From contig NZ_JACBZM010000001.1 in NCBI RefSeq assembly GCF_013408525.1, forward strand, positions 620,001 to 684,000: a DNA stretch of 64,000 bases, written 5' to 3'. The number at the start of each line of letters is the position of its first letter. Within the stretch, counting starts at the first letter, position 1. Source of the DNA: Nocardioides aromaticivorans. Its GTDB lineage: Bacteria; Actinomycetota; Actinomycetes; Propionibacteriales; Nocardioidaceae. Below the pieces are notes generated by a model that was not told the origin of the DNA, did no database searches, and saw only the letters and a program-made list of their open reading frames with translations. Below, piece after piece: positions 28,192 to 37,599 of this stretch. The translations under genes were made by a program, and so were the position numbers.

Positions 28192-29844
28192 ATGACCGAC
28201 GTCGAATCCCTCGACCCTGCGGCGACGACCTCGCCCGCAGACGTCGAGGCAACACCCACGAAGCACGCCGGCCTCGCGCTGGTGCTGATCCTCACCGCGC
28301 AGCTGATGGTGGTCCTCGACTCGACCATCGCCAACATCGCGCTGCCCTACATCGGCAACGACCTCGACATCTCCCAGGCCAACCTGACCTGGATCGTCAC
28401 GGGCTACGCGCTCGCGTTCGGTGGCCTGCTGCTCCTGGGCGGACGCCTCGGTGACCTCTACGGCCGCCGGCGCCTGTTCACGATCGGCCTGGTGACCTTC
28501 GCGGTCGCCTCCCTGCTCGGTGGCGTCGCCGCCAACGAGGCGATGCTCCTCGGCTCCCGCGCCCTCCAGGGCGTCGGTGCCGCGATGGCCGCGCCGGCCG
28601 CCCTGGCCCTGATCACCACGACGTTCCCGGCCGGACCGGCCCGCAACCGCGCCATGGCGGCGTACGCCACCATGTCGGGCGTCGGCGCCGCGATCGGCCT
28701 GATCCTCGGTGGCTGGCTGACCGGCCTCGACTCGTTCGCCGGGCTCGACGTCGAGGGCTGGCGCCTGACCTTCCTCATCAACGTCCCGATCGGTCTCATC
28801 GCCGCCGCCGCGGTCCCGCGGATCCTCGCGGAGTCCGAGTCGCACCCCGGCCAGATGGACATCCCCGGCGCCATCACCGGCACCCTCGGCCTGCTCGGCA
28901 TCGTCTTCGGCCTGTCGCGTGCGGGCGAGGAGGCCTACGGCTGGGACCACGCCCAGACCATCACGTCGCTGGTCGCCGGTGTCGTCCTGCTGGTCGCCTT
29001 CGCGATCGTCGAGTCGCGGGTCGAGCACCCGCTGCTGCCGGTCCGGATCTTCGCCAACCGGACCCGCGCCACGAGCTTCGTGGCGATGATGATCGCCCCC
29101 GCCGCGATGTTCGCGATGTTCTACTTCCTGAGCCTGTTCATCCAGCAGATCATGGGCTTCAGCCCGCTCGAGGCCGGCTTCGCCTTCCTGCCGTTCTCGT
29201 TCGGCATCGTGATCGGCGCGGGCCTGGCGTCCAACCTGGTCGCCCGGGTCGACGCCCGCTTCCTGGCCGGCACCGGCACCCTGCTCGCGGCCGCCGCGCT
29301 CTTCATGTTCTCGCGGATCCCGGTCGACGAGTCGCCGAAGGCGGTCCTGACGGCGCTCGCCGACGGTGGTGCCGACATCAACTACTGGACCCACCTGTTC
29401 CCGTTCATCGTCCTGATGGCGATCGGCATGGGCCTGGTGTTCGTCCCGATGACCCTCACCGCGGTCCACCACGTCCGCGCCGAGGACTCGGGCATCGGCT
29501 CCGGCGTGCTCAACACCATGCAGCAGGTCGGCGGCGCCCTCGGCCTCGCCACCCTGAGCACGGTCGCGCTGCACTTCACCAACGACCAGGCCAGTGAGGT
29601 CGCCAAGCCGATGGCCGAGGCGATCACCGCCACCGGCGGCGACCCGACGGCCGTCGTGCCGGGCACGGACCTCAGCTTCCTCGAGGCCGCGATCTTCGGC
29701 TCCAGCTTCCCGGAGGGTGCGGTCCACGCCTTCCTGGTCGCCTCGATGCTGATGCTGGCCGCCTCGGCCGTGATCTGGACGTTCCTCAACGTCAAGCACA
29801 CCGAGCTCGCCACGGACGCACCCGAGGGTGTCCACGTCGGCTGA
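28192..29844 (+). CDS. MFS multidrug efflux transporter (DHA2, 14 membrane helices)
   Basis: The 550-residue protein is a drug:proton antiporter of the DHA2/EmrB-QacA type. Motifs: LMVVLDSTIANIALPYI (motif D1, helix 1), LTWIVTGYALAFGGLLLLGGRLGDLYGRRR (motif A) and GVGAAIGLILGGWL (motif C). About 14 hydrophobic segments are visible, with a ~25-residue soluble N-terminus. An AAGGA ribosome-binding site precedes the ATG. It is probably co-transcribed with and repressed by the upstream TetR protein. A strong terminator follows. Confidence 0.93.
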   Translation: MTDVESLDPAATTSPADVEATPTKHAGLALVLILTAQLMVVLDSTIANIALPYIGNDLDISQANLTWIVTGYALAFGGLLLLGGRLGDLYGRRRLFTIGLVTFAVASLLGGVAANEAMLLGSRALQGVGAAMAAPAALALITTTFPAGPARNRAMAAYATMSGVGAAIGLILGGWLTGLDSFAGLDVEGWRLTFLINVPIGLIAAAAVPRILAESESHPGQMDIPGAITGTLGLLGIVFGLSRAGEEAYGWDHAQTITSLVAGVVLLVAFAIVESRVEHPLLPVRIFANRTRATSFVAMMIAPAAMFAMFYFLSLFIQQIMGFSPLEAGFAFLPFSFGIVIGAGLASNLVARVDARFLAGTGTLLAAAALFMFSRIPVDESPKAVLTALADGGADINYWTHLFPFIVLMAIGMGLVFVPMTLTAVHHVRAEDSGIGSGVLNTMQQVGGALGLATLSTVALHFTNDQASEVAKPMAEAITATGGDPTAVVPGTDLSFLEAAIFGSSFPEGAVHAFLVASMLMLAASAVIWTFLNVKHTELATDAPEGVHVG

Positions 29845-29864
29845 CCCTGCCGTCGCACCTGATC

Positions 29865-29899
29865 GAGGCCCGCTGGAGGAGATCCCTCCGGCGGGCCTC
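29865..29899. terminator. Hairpin terminator after efflux pump gene
   Basis: GAGGCCCGCTGGAGG (29865-29879) pairs with CCTCCGGCGGGCCTC (29885-29899), a 15-bp stem with one G-U pair and a 5-nt loop. It lies between convergent genes and could serve both strands. Confidence 0.8.
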
Positions 29900-29909
29900 G
29901 TCGCGTCCG

Positions 29910-30491
29910 TCAGGAGGCGTCGCCCGACCAGCCCGGCAGCGGGGCGTCCGCGAGCTCGGCCGGAGCGACCAGCCCGAGCCGGTCGTCGGCCAGCAGCTCC
30001 TCGAAGCGCGACACGGGGACCTCGAGGCCGGCCTGCTCCCGCGGATCGCCGGTGATCGGCTGGCCGGCGTAGAAGACCTCCTCGAGCACACCGTCGTCGA
30101 AGTGCCGGAGCACGAGGAGCCCGGGGTCCTCCTCGGGGGCCTCGGTCTCCCAGACCAGCTGGAAGTCGCCCTCCTCCGCCGACCAGTCGGCGCACGCCGC
30201 GTCCGCGCAGGCCGGCAGGCCGTCGGCCTCGGCCACGGTGAGCACCACCAGGTCGCCGTCGTCGCCCTCGCCGGCGTTGAACCTGATGCCGACGCCGATG
30301 CCCTCGTCCTCGCCCGGGGACTCGAACGAGTCGGGCTCGATCCCGAGGACCTCGGTGGCGAGCACCGCCAGCGTGCGCGCGGTCGTCGGCACCGTCGCTT
30401 CGTCCTGCTCCGCGCTGTCGGCGTCGCCGCACCCGGCCAGACCCGTCAGGACGCCCACCACGGCCAGCCCCGCCACTCCCCGTCGACCCAT
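29910..30491 (-). CDS. Lipoprotein of unknown function
   Basis: The 193-residue protein starts at the ATG at 30491, which has an AGGAGAGG ribosome-binding site, and carries a lipobox (VLTGLAGC). The mature part is strongly acidic (GEDEGIGVGIRFNAGEGDDGD) with a Cys pair (PACADAACADW) and strands such as LVVLTVAEADG and LLVLRHFDDGVL. No known family is recognised. It stands alone between convergent and tandem units. Confidence 0.72.
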   Translation of the reverse strand: MGRRGVAGLAVVGVLTGLAGCGDADSAEQDEATVPTTARTLAVLATEVLGIEPDSFESPGEDEGIGVGIRFNAGEGDDGDLVVLTVAEADGLPACADAACADWSAEEGDFQLVWETEAPEEDPGLLVLRHFDDGVLEEVFYAGQPITGDPREQAGLEVPVSRFEELLADDRLGLVAPAELADAPLPGWSGDAS

Positions 30492-30539
30492 GCCCGAGAT
30501 CCTCTCCTGCCGTCGTTGGTCGGTGTGACGCACGGCCGC

Positions 30540-30554
30540 CCCGAAAGGTTCGGG
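30540..30554 (-). terminator. Small hairpin after the MetE-like gene
   Basis: CCCGAA (30540-30545) pairs with TTCGGG (30549-30554) around AGG in the 67-bp gap downstream of the MetE-like gene on the minus strand. Only 6 bp, so low confidence. Confidence 0.4.
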
Positions 30555-30558
30555 CGCC

Positions 30559-31572
30559 CTAGCCTGCGCCGAGCGACCTCGCCACCGAGCGCACCAGCTC
30601 GGTCGCCCGCCGTGCGTCGGCCGCAGCGGAGCCGGCGAGCCCGCACGCCGGGGTGACGACGATCCGCTCCCCCACGACCGCGGGGTCGAGGCCGACCATG
30701 TCGAGCCAGCGCCGCACGCGCTCCACGAGCGCCTTGTCCGACGGCATCGCCCCCGAGGTGGGTACGACGCCCAGCGCGATCGTGTCCCCGGCCTCCAGGG
30801 CCTCGGCGGCAGCGTCGTGGCCCTCGGCGCCGAGCAGCGCGAGGTCGACCATCACCCCCCGCGCACCGGCCCCGCGCAGCAGGCCCAGCGGCACGTCCGG
30901 GGCGCAGCAGTGGACCCACGGCTCGGCACCGGCGTCGCCGGCGGCGCCGAGGACCCACTCAAGGGCCTCGCTGGCCTCGGGCGGGTGCACCGTGCGGTGC
31001 TTCCCGAAGCCGGACGCGGTCGGGACCGCGCCGGCCAGCACGGCCGGGAGCGCCGGCTCGTCGAGCTGGAGGACGACCCCGGTCGCGCCGGGCACCCGTC
31101 GGCGCACGTCGGCGACGTGGTCGGCGACCGCCACCGCGAGGGCCTGGGCCAGGTCTCGGCGCGCGCCGTGGTCCGCGAGCAGCTTGTCGCCGCGGGGCCG
31201 CTCGACGGTCGCCGCCAGCGTCCACGGTCCCGCGAGCTGGACCTTGACCGGACCGGCGTAGTCGGCCATGCGCTCCTCGAACGTGTCGAGGTCCTGCGCG
31301 ACCAGGCTGCGGGCACGACGCTGGTCGAGCGTCGGGGCGCCGGAGGTGCCGGTGAGGCGCCAGCCGCTCGGCTGCAGGTCGGCGTCGAGCTCGCCGACGA
31401 GACCGAGCGAGCGACCGGTCATGGCCGCGACCGCGCCCCGACCGGGGACCTCGGGGAGGAACGGGATGCCGCCGTCGGCCGCCAGCTCGCCGAGCACGAC
31501 GGACAGGGCCTCGTCGAAGTCGCGCTGGGAGTCGCCGGGGAAGGACCCGACACCCGTGGCCCGGACCGTCAC
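30559..31572 (-). CDS. MetE-like (cobalamin-independent methionine synthase-related) protein
   Basis: The 337-residue protein has the URO-D/CIMS barrel: [11 protein letters not shown] at the N-terminus, [36 protein letters not shown] and a final zinc-type Cys in [10 protein letters not shown]. Full MetE is about 750 residues, so this corresponds to a single-domain relative of the C-terminal half. The His-Cys and later Cys suggest a metal-bound thiol substrate, but transfer to homocysteine is unproven. The GTG start overlaps the mnmA stop (GTGA), so it is coupled to thio-modification genes. Confidence 0.82.
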   Translation of the reverse strand: MTVRATGVGSFPGDSQRDFDEALSVVLGELAADGGIPFLPEVPGRGAVAAMTGRSLGLVGELDADLQPSGWRLTGTSGAPTLDQRRARSLVAQDLDTFEERMADYAGPVKVQLAGPWTLAATVERPRGDKLLADHGARRDLAQALAVAVADHVADVRRRVPGATGVVLQLDEPALPAVLAGAVPTASGFGKHRTVHPPEASEALEWVLGAAGDAGAEPWVHCCAPDVPLGLLRGAGARGVMVDLALLGAEGHDAAAEALEAGDTIALGVVPTSGAMPSDKALVERVRRWLDMVGLDPAVVGERIVVTPACGLAGSAAADARRATELVRSVARSLGAG

Positions 31573-32702
31573 CCGGCCGCTCCCGCGGGGACCCGGTCGG
31601 CGCGGGTGATCGTGGCCGAGCCGACGACCCGGGTGCCGTCGTACACGACGACGGCCTGGCCGGGGGCGATGCCGTGGGCCTGCTCCACGAGCTCGACCTC
31701 CAGCTGCCCGTCGAGGACCCGGACGACCGCACGGTGCTCGGCGCCGTGGGCGCGCAGCTGGACGGTGACGTCCGGCCCGTCGAGCACGGTCCCGGCCGGG
31801 AGCGGGGCGCCGCACCAGCGCAGCCGGTCGCCGGTGATCCGCTCGACGGCGAGCCGCTCGCGGGGGCCGACGGTGACGGTCCCGCTGACGGGCTCGATGT
31901 CGAGGACGTAGCGCGGGCGGCCGTCCGGCGCGGGGTGGCCCAGGCGCAGGCCCTTGCGCTGGCCGATCGTGAAGCCGTAGGTGCCGGTGTGCTGCCCGAG
32001 CACCGTCCCGGTCGCCTCGTCGACGATCTCGCCGCCCTGGTTGGGCGCCCGGTCGCCGAGCTTCTCCCGCAGCCACCCGGTGTTGTCGCCGTCGGCGACG
32101 AAGCAGATGTCGTGGCTGTCCGGCTTGTCGGCGACGAGCAGCCCGCGGGCGGCCGCCTCCTCGCGGACCTTTGTCTTCGGGGTGTCGCCAAGTGGGAACA
32201 GCGAGTGCCGCAACTGCTGCTCGTCGAGCACGCCGAGGACGTAGGACTGGTCCTTGGCGCCGTCGACCGCGCGGTGCAGCTCGACGCCTGCCGGGCCCTG
32301 GACCACGCTCGCGTAGTGGCCGGTCGCCACCGCGTCGAAGCCCAGCGCCAGCGCCTTGTCGAGCACCGCCGCGAACTTGATCTTCTCGTTGCAGCGCAGG
32401 CAGGGGTTGGGCGTCTGCCCGGCCGCGTAGGTGTCCATGAAGTCCTCGACCACGTCGGTGTGGAAGCGATCGGAGAGGTCCCAGACGTAGAAGGGGATGC
32501 CGATGACGTCGGCCGCGCGGCGGGCGTCGTTGGCGTCCTCGATCGTGCAGCAGCCGCGGGCGCCCGAGCGGTATGACTTCGGGTTGCGCGAGAGCGCCAG
32601 GTGGATGCCGGTGACCTCGTGGCCGGCCTCCTTGGCGCGCGCGGCGGCGACGGCGGAGTCCACTCCCCCGGACATGGCGGCGACGACCTTCAGCGGCTCC
32701 AC
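31569..32702 (-). CDS. mnmA: tRNA-specific 2-thiouridylase
   Basis: The 377-residue MnmA thiolates U34 of tRNAs for Lys, Glu and Gln. Visible features: PP-loop [13 protein letters not shown], catalytic Cys in [12 protein letters not shown], second Cys in [12 protein letters not shown], then the C-terminal beta domains with [11 protein letters not shown] and GQAVVVYDG. The GTG start at 32702 is 15 bp after the cysteine desulfurase stop, which supplies the sulfur. No irregularity is seen. Confidence 0.95.
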   Translation of the reverse strand: MEPLKVVAAMSGGVDSAVAAARAKEAGHEVTGIHLALSRNPKSYRSGARGCCTIEDANDARRAADVIGIPFYVWDLSDRFHTDVVEDFMDTYAAGQTPNPCLRCNEKIKFAAVLDKALALGFDAVATGHYASVVQGPAGVELHRAVDGAKDQSYVLGVLDEQQLRHSLFPLGDTPKTKVREEAAARGLLVADKPDSHDICFVADGDNTGWLREKLGDRAPNQGGEIVDEATGTVLGQHTGTYGFTIGQRKGLRLGHPAPDGRPRYVLDIEPVSGTVTVGPRERLAVERITGDRLRWCGAPLPAGTVLDGPDVTVQLRAHGAEHRAVVRVLDGQLEVELVEQAHGIAPGQAVVVYDGTRVVGSATITRADRVPAGAAG

Positions 32703-32717
32703 GGGCTCGCCCCCGGA

Positions 32718-33890
32718 TCAGGCGCGGGCCGCACGGGCCCGCTCCACGCAGGGAGCGATCGCGGCGACCACGGCGTCGACGTCGGCCTCGGTGCTGGTGT
32801 GGCCGAGGCTGAACCGCAGCGAGCTGCGGGCGTCGGCGGCGTCGCGACCCATCGCCAGCAGCACGTGGGAGGGCTGCGGGACGCCGGCCGAGCAGGCCGA
32901 ACCCGTCGAGCACTCGATGCCCCGGGCGTCGAGCAGCATCAACAGCGAGTCGCCCTCGCAGCCCGGGAAGCCCAGGTGCACGTTGCCCGGCAGGCGCTCC
33001 ACCGGGTCGCCGTTCAGCACCACGTCGGGCACGGCGTGGCGCACACCGGCGATCAGCCGGTCACGGAGCACGACCAGCCGCGCGGCGAGGTCGGCCTGCT
33101 GCTTGACCGCGATCTCGACCGCGGCGGCGAACCCGGCGATGGCGGGCACGTCGAGCGTGCCGCTGCGCACGTCGCGCTCCTGGCCGCCGCCGTGCAGCAG
33201 CGCGGTCAGGTCCACCTCGCGTCGTACGACGAGAGCGCCCACGCCCTGCGGACCACCGACCTTGTGCCCGGAGACCGACAGCGCGTCCACGCCGCTCGCC
33301 GCGAAGTCGACGGGGACCGAGCCGATGGCCTGCACCGCGTCGGTGTGGACGGGGATGCCGTGCTGGTGCGCGAGGGCGACGACCTCGTCGATCGGCTGGA
33401 GGGTGCCGACCTCGTTGTTGGCCCACATCACGGTGAGCATCGCGACCGTGCGGGGATCGCGCTCGATCGTCTCGGCGAGGGCGTCGACCCGCAGCCGTCC
33501 GAGCCCGTCGACGGGCACCAACACGACTGCCGCGGCCTCGTGCTCGTCGAGCCACTCGAGCGGGTCGAGGACGGCGTGGTGCTCGACCGCGCTGGCCAGG
33601 ACCCGGGTGCGGACCGGGTCGGCGTCGCGGCGGGACCAGAAGAGGCCCTTCACGGCGAGGTTGTCGGCCTCGGTGCCGCCGGAGGTGAAGACCACCTCGC
33701 CCGGGCGGCAGTTGAGCGCCTGCGCCACCGTCTCGCGGGACTCCTCGACGATCCGCCGCGCCCGGCGGCCGGAGGCGTGCAGCGAACTGGCGTTGCCGAC
33801 CTCGCGCAGCCGCGCGGTCATGGCCTCGACCGCGACGTCGGTCATCGGCGTCGTCGCGGCGTGGTCGAGGTAGACCGTCGGTGCTTCCAT
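32718..33890 (-). CDS. Cysteine desulfurase
   Basis: The 390-residue PLP enzyme (NifS/IscS class) shows YLDHAATTP at the N-terminus, [18 protein letters not shown], the PLP-binding Lys210 in [12 protein letters not shown], and the persulfide-forming Cys333 in [10 protein letters not shown]. It passes sulfur from cysteine to MnmA and probably other acceptors. The ATG at 33890 lies 10 nt after a TAACCT -10-like element on the minus strand (33906-33901). First gene of the desulfurase-mnmA-MetE-like operon. Confidence 0.94.
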   Translation of the reverse strand: MEAPTVYLDHAATTPMTDVAVEAMTARLREVGNASSLHASGRRARRIVEESRETVAQALNCRPGEVVFTSGGTEADNLAVKGLFWSRRDADPVRTRVLASAVEHHAVLDPLEWLDEHEAAAVVLVPVDGLGRLRVDALAETIERDPRTVAMLTVMWANNEVGTLQPIDEVVALAHQHGIPVHTDAVQAIGSVPVDFAASGVDALSVSGHKVGGPQGVGALVVRREVDLTALLHGGGQERDVRSGTLDVPAIAGFAAAVEIAVKQQADLAARLVVLRDRLIAGVRHAVPDVVLNGDPVERLPGNVHLGFPGCEGDSLLMLLDARGIECSTGSACSAGVPQPSHVLLAMGRDAADARSSLRFSLGHTSTEADVDAVVAAIAPCVERARAARA

Positions 33891-33953
33891 GGCACCCCCA
33901 AGGTTACGGCGCGTGCCCACGGCGTACCCAACCCGGCAGCGGGCGGGGACACA

Positions 33954-33986
33954 GGAGGCGGCCGTCCCGCAGGGACGACCGCCTCC
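33954..33986 (-). terminator. Hairpin terminator of the betaine-type ABC operon
   Basis: GGAGGCGGCCGTCCC (33954-33968) pairs with GGGACGACCGCCTCC (33972-33986), a 15-bp stem with one imperfect pair and a 3-nt loop, just after the binding-protein stop on the minus strand. Confidence 0.78.
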
Positions 33987-33992
33987 GGTGCG

Positions 33993-34910
33993 TCAGTCCA
34001 GGCCGTTCGCGGCGAGGAACTCCTTCGCCACGTCAGCGGCGTCCTTCTTGTCGAGCACGACCTGCTCGAGCAGGCCGGCGAGGGTCTCGGTGTCCAGCGC
34101 CGCCGACACCGCGTTCAGCGCGTCCGTCACCGTCTCGTCAGCCTTCGACTTCGCGATGAGGGGCACCACGTTCTGGGCCGCGAAGAGGTGCTCCGGGTCC
34201 TCCAGCGCCACGAAGTCGTTCGCGGGGATGTTCGGGTCGGTCGTGAACAGGTTGGCCGCGTCGACCTGGCCGTTCTTGAGGGCCTGGACGCTCAGCGGGC
34301 CGCCGGCGTCCAGCGCCCGGAAGCTGTCGAACTTCACGCCGTACAGCTTCTCGAGGCCGGGTACGCCGGTCGGGCGCGTCTTCCACTCCGGCGGGCCACC
34401 GAGGGTGAGGTCACCCGCGACCTCCTTGAGGTCGCCGATCGAGGCGAGGTCGTACTTGTCCGCGGTCTTCCGCGTCACGACGACGGCGTCCTTGTCCTCC
34501 GCGTCGGACTTGTCGAGCACGATGAGGTCCTTCGGCAGCGCGGCCTGGAGCTCGGTGTAGACCTCGTCGGAGTCCGTGGCGGAGGCGTCCTTGTCGAAGT
34601 ACTGGTCGAGGACACCGGTGTACTCGGGGATCAGGTCGATCGACCCGTCCTGGAGGGCGGGGATGTAGGCCTCGCGGCTGCCGATGTTGAGCGTCTTCTT
34701 GACCTTGATGCCCTTCGCCTCGAGGGCGCCGGCGTAGATCTCGGCGAGCAGGGTGCTCTCGGTGAAGTCCGCGGACCCGACGACGACGGTGCCGGAGTCG
34801 GAGCGCGGCCCGCTGTCGTCGGAGGCCAGCGGGTCCTCACCACCACAGGCGGACATCGTGAGGAGGCCGGCAGCGATGGCGCTGACCAGCGGGATCGTCC
34901 GTCGATTCAT
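33993..34910 (-). CDS. OpuC/EgtU-type substrate-binding lipoprotein
   Basis: The 305-residue protein has a lipobox (GLLTMSAC) and a QAT-family (glycine betaine/choline OpuAC-like) binding domain: VVVGSADFTESTLLAEIYAGALEAKG, LNIGSREAYIPALQDGSIDLIPEYTG and LVVLDKSDAEDKDAVVVTRK-type hinge. The family binds quaternary-amine compounds; ergothioneine-binding EgtU belongs to it. It ends an ATPase-permease-permease-binding protein operon. The usual label would be osmoprotectant uptake, but a shared operator with a nearby lyase suggests a catabolic substrate. Confidence 0.88.
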   Translation of the reverse strand: MNRRTIPLVSAIAAGLLTMSACGGEDPLASDDSGPRSDSGTVVVGSADFTESTLLAEIYAGALEAKGIKVKKTLNIGSREAYIPALQDGSIDLIPEYTGVLDQYFDKDASATDSDEVYTELQAALPKDLIVLDKSDAEDKDAVVVTRKTADKYDLASIGDLKEVAGDLTLGGPPEWKTRPTGVPGLEKLYGVKFDSFRALDAGGPLSVQALKNGQVDAANLFTTDPNIPANDFVALEDPEHLFAAQNVVPLIAKSKADETVTDALNAVSAALDTETLAGLLEQVVLDKKDAADVAKEFLAANGLD

Positions 34911-34933
34911 TTTCGGTCTTCCTTCTCTGAGGG

Positions 34934-35680
34934 TCAGGGAGCGGGTTGCAGAGCGGCCGCGGCGGCGCCGGCGCGGCGGTTTCGGGAGCGGGACGCGCGG
35001 CCGACGCGGCCGGTCAGGCCCGGCGAGACGACGTAGCGCTGGACCAGCGCGAACACGAGGTCGACGATCAGCGCGAGTGCGGCGACCAGGACGGCACCGG
35101 CGGCCATCTGCGTGTAGTCACGCACCGCGAGGCCGTCGATGAGGAAGCGGCCGAGACCACCCATGCCCGCGGTGGCGGCGATGGTGGCCGTGGCGACCAC
35201 CTGCAGGGTTCCCGAGCGCAGTCCGGAGAAGATCAGCGGCAGGGCGCAGGGCAGCTCCACCTTGGCCAGGACCTCGGTGCCCCGCATGCCCATGCCCTTG
35301 GCGGCATCGCGGGCGGCCGGGTCGACCTCCTCCACGCCGGCGTACGCACCCGCCAGGATCGGCGGGACCGCGAGGACGACCAGCACGATCTCGCTCGGCA
35401 CGAGGAAGGCGGCGTCGCCGTCGAGCCGCGGTCCGAGCAGGAGGACGGAGACGAAGAGCAGGCCGAGGCTCGGGATGGCGCGGATGGCGCCGACCAGGTT
35501 GACCACGACGAACCGGCCGCGGCCGGTGTGGCCGATGTAGAGGCCGAGCGGGATCCCGATGAGGGCTGCGATCACCACCGCGGTGAAGGAGTACTGCAGG
35601 TGCTCGAGGAGGCGGTTCGGGACGCCGTCCTCACCCGTCCAGTGCTCGGATGCGGTGATCCAGCTGATGACGCCGTTCAT
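34934..35680 (-). CDS. OpuC-type ABC transporter permease
   Basis: The 248-residue permease has about six helices and the BPD_transp_1 signature region EVDPAARDAAKGMGMRGTEVLAKVELPCALPLI, the loop that docks on the ATPase. IRAIPSLGLLFVSVLL is typical of the glycine betaine/QAT class. Its ATG overlaps the stop of the other permease by one base (TGATG). Basic C-terminal tail of ~25 residues. Confidence 0.9.
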   Translation of the reverse strand: MNGVISWITASEHWTGEDGVPNRLLEHLQYSFTAVVIAALIGIPLGLYIGHTGRGRFVVVNLVGAIRAIPSLGLLFVSVLLLGPRLDGDAAFLVPSEIVLVVLAVPPILAGAYAGVEEVDPAARDAAKGMGMRGTEVLAKVELPCALPLIFSGLRSGTLQVVATATIAATAGMGGLGRFLIDGLAVRDYTQMAAGAVLVAALALIVDLVFALVQRYVVSPGLTGRVGRASRSRNRRAGAAAAALQPAP

Positions 35681-36321
35681 CAGGCCCTCCTGACTCGTTG
35701 CCACGGGGTGATCAGACGCGTCGCGCCGATGATAGCGAGGTCGAACAGCAGCGCGAGCAGCACGCACGCGATGATGCCCACGACGATCGGGTCGGTGTAG
35801 TTCAGCCGGAAGCCCTCGGTGAACAGGGACCCCAGCTGCGGCACGCCGATGATGGCCGCGACGCTGACGATGCTGACATTGCTGACGGCGGCCACGCGCA
35901 GGCCGGCCGCGATGACGGGGGTGGCGAGGGGCAGCTCGACCATGAACAGCCGGCGCACCCGCTTGAAGCCCATCGCGGTCGCCGCCTGGTTGACCGAGTC
36001 GGGCACGGCGCTCAGCCCGTCGGCCACGGTGCGCACCAGCAGCGCCACGGTGTAGATCGTCATCGCGACGATGACGTTGAGCGGGTCGAGGATCCGGGTG
36101 CCGATGACGAGCGGCATCAGGATGAACAGCGCCAGCGACGGGATCGTGTAGAGCAGCCCCGTGCCCATGATCAGGGGCGCGTGGAGGAACCGGTAGCGCT
36201 TGGCGAGCCAGCCCAGCGGGATCGCGATGACCAGGCCGAGGACCAACGGCAGGCCGGCGAGGACGATGTGCTTGCCGGCCAGCGAGAGCACATCGGAGTA
36301 GTGGTCGAGGAACCAGGTCAT
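35680..36321 (-). CDS. OpuC-type ABC transporter permease
   Basis: The 213-residue partner permease begins MTWFLDHYSDVLSLAGKHIVLA and contains LLYTIPSLALFILMPLVIG and the docking loop VPDSVNQAATAMGFKRVRRLFMVELPLATPVI. It probably forms a heterodimeric channel with the 248-residue permease. The ATG overlaps the ATPase stop (ATGA). Confidence 0.9.
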   Translation of the reverse strand: MTWFLDHYSDVLSLAGKHIVLAGLPLVLGLVIAIPLGWLAKRYRFLHAPLIMGTGLLYTIPSLALFILMPLVIGTRILDPLNVIVAMTIYTVALLVRTVADGLSAVPDSVNQAATAMGFKRVRRLFMVELPLATPVIAAGLRVAAVSNVSIVSVAAIIGVPQLGSLFTEGFRLNYTDPIVVGIIACVLLALLFDLAIIGATRLITPWQRVRRA

Positions 36322-37451
36322 GTCGCGCTCCCGAGCAGGTCGGTGGCGCCCGCGTCCGCCGCGGGACGCTCGGCGTTCTCGATCGCGGCGAGCACCTGCT
36401 GGCCGAGGACCGTGCCGGCGAAGACGCCGTCGGCGTCCACGATGACGCCGCGTCGGCTGGGCGAGGACAGGGCCGCGTCGAGCGCCGCCCGGAGCGTGCC
36501 GTTGACCGCGGCGACGGTGCCACCGCGGTGGAGGGTCTCGCGCTCGACGACCCCCTCGATCCGCTGCGGCTCGATCCAGCCCAGCGGGCGACCGTCGTCG
36601 TCGACGACCAACGCCCATCCGTCGGCGCCGGCAGCGCGCGCCTCCTCGCTGGTCGCGCCCACACGGATGGTCGTCTCGGACCGCAGGCTCAGCTCGGGCA
36701 CCGTTTGGAAGCCCAGCCCACGGTAGCCGCGGTCGCGTCCGACGAAGTCGGCCACGAAGTCGTCGACCGGGTGGGCCAGGAGGTGCGCGGGATCGCTCAG
36801 CTGGGCCAGCTTGCCGCCCACCCTGAGGACGGCGATCTGGTCGCCGAGCTTGATCGCCTCGTCGATGTCGTGGGTGACGAAGATGATCGTCTTGCCGAGC
36901 TCGCTCTGCAGCCGGAGGAACTCGTCCTGCAGCTGCTCGCGGACGACCGGGTCGACGGCGCTGAACGGCTCGTCCATCAGCATCACCGGCGGATCGGCCG
37001 CCAGGGCGCGGGCGACGCCGACGCGCTGCTGCTGCCCGCCGGAGAGCTGGCTGGGGTAGCGGTTCGCGAAGGACAGCGGCAGGCCGACGCGCTCGAGGAG
37101 CTCCATCGACCGGGCCCGCGCCTTCTTCTTGTCCCACCCCAGCAGCAGCGGCACCGTGGCGATGTTGGCCGCGATGGTGCGGTGCGGGAAGAGGCCGGCG
37201 TGCTGGATGACGTAGCCGATGCCTCGCCGCAGCTCGGCCGCGTCCATGGTCGCGGTGTCGCGGTCGTCGGCCCAGATGCGCCCGGCGGTGGGCTCGATCA
37301 TCCGGTTGATCATCCGCAGCGACGTCGTCTTGCCGCAGCCGGAGGGCCCCACGAGGACGGTGATCTTGCCGGTGGGCGCGACCATGTCCAGGCCTCCCAC
37401 TGCGACGGTGCCGTCGGGATATGTCTTGGTCACTGAGTCGAACCGGATCAT
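36318..37451 (-). CDS. OpuC-type ABC transporter ATPase with CBS domains
   Basis: The 377-residue protein joins an ABC ATPase (Walker A GPSGCGKTT, Q-loop VIQHAGLFPHRT, signature LSGGQQQRVGVARAL, Walker B VMLMDEPFSAVDP, H-loop FVTHDIDEA) to a C-terminal pair of CBS domains (about 265-360, GWALVVDDDGRPLGWI and RRGVIVDADGVFAGTV). CBS modules gate this class of importer in response to ionic strength or nucleotides. It is the first gene of the operon; a GAGGTGA ribosome-binding site precedes the ATG, and an IclR-type palindrome lies ~111 bp upstream. Confidence 0.92.
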   Translation of the reverse strand: MIRFDSVTKTYPDGTVAVGGLDMVAPTGKITVLVGPSGCGKTTSLRMINRMIEPTAGRIWADDRDTATMDAAELRRGIGYVIQHAGLFPHRTIAANIATVPLLLGWDKKKARARSMELLERVGLPLSFANRYPSQLSGGQQQRVGVARALAADPPVMLMDEPFSAVDPVVREQLQDEFLRLQSELGKTIIFVTHDIDEAIKLGDQIAVLRVGGKLAQLSDPAHLLAHPVDDFVADFVGRDRGYRGLGFQTVPELSLRSETTIRVGATSEEARAAGADGWALVVDDDGRPLGWIEPQRIEGVVERETLHRGGTVAAVNGTLRAALDAALSSPSRRGVIVDADGVFAGTVLGQQVLAAIENAERPAADAGATDLLGSAT

Positions 37452-37561
37452 CCGGAGCTCACCTCGATTGCTGTCATGTCGGGTCCGCGCCCGGTGCGCG
37501 TGATCCGTGCCTCATTCCACGCCGACGGCCACCTGCGTGTACATGGCCTCGGCGTCCATCA

Positions 37562-37579
37562 TGTCCGATATCCCAGACA
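37562..37579. promoter_or_regulatory. Probable IclR operator upstream of the ABC operon
   Basis: TGTCCGATATCCCAGACA matches the perfect palindrome TGTCCGGGATCCCGGACA at 39132-39149 at 15 of 18 positions. It lies in the 148-bp gap (37452-37599) between the lyase stop and the importer start. The rest of that gap holds no gene I can support; a 16-codon ATG frame is present but has no support. Confidence 0.68.
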
Positions 37580-37599
37580 ACCCGCACGAGGCGCGTTCC

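Noticed and set aside
33993..37451. Simple osmoprotectant (OpuC) transporter assignment
   Set aside because: The family call is kept, but the specific role is not accepted because the shared operator and the adjacent triad-less lyase point to a catabolic betaine-type substrate.
37482..37535. A 16-codon ATG frame in the gap upstream of the ABC operon as a leader peptide
   Set aside because: It has no ribosome-binding site, no run of regulatory codons and no attenuator hairpin.
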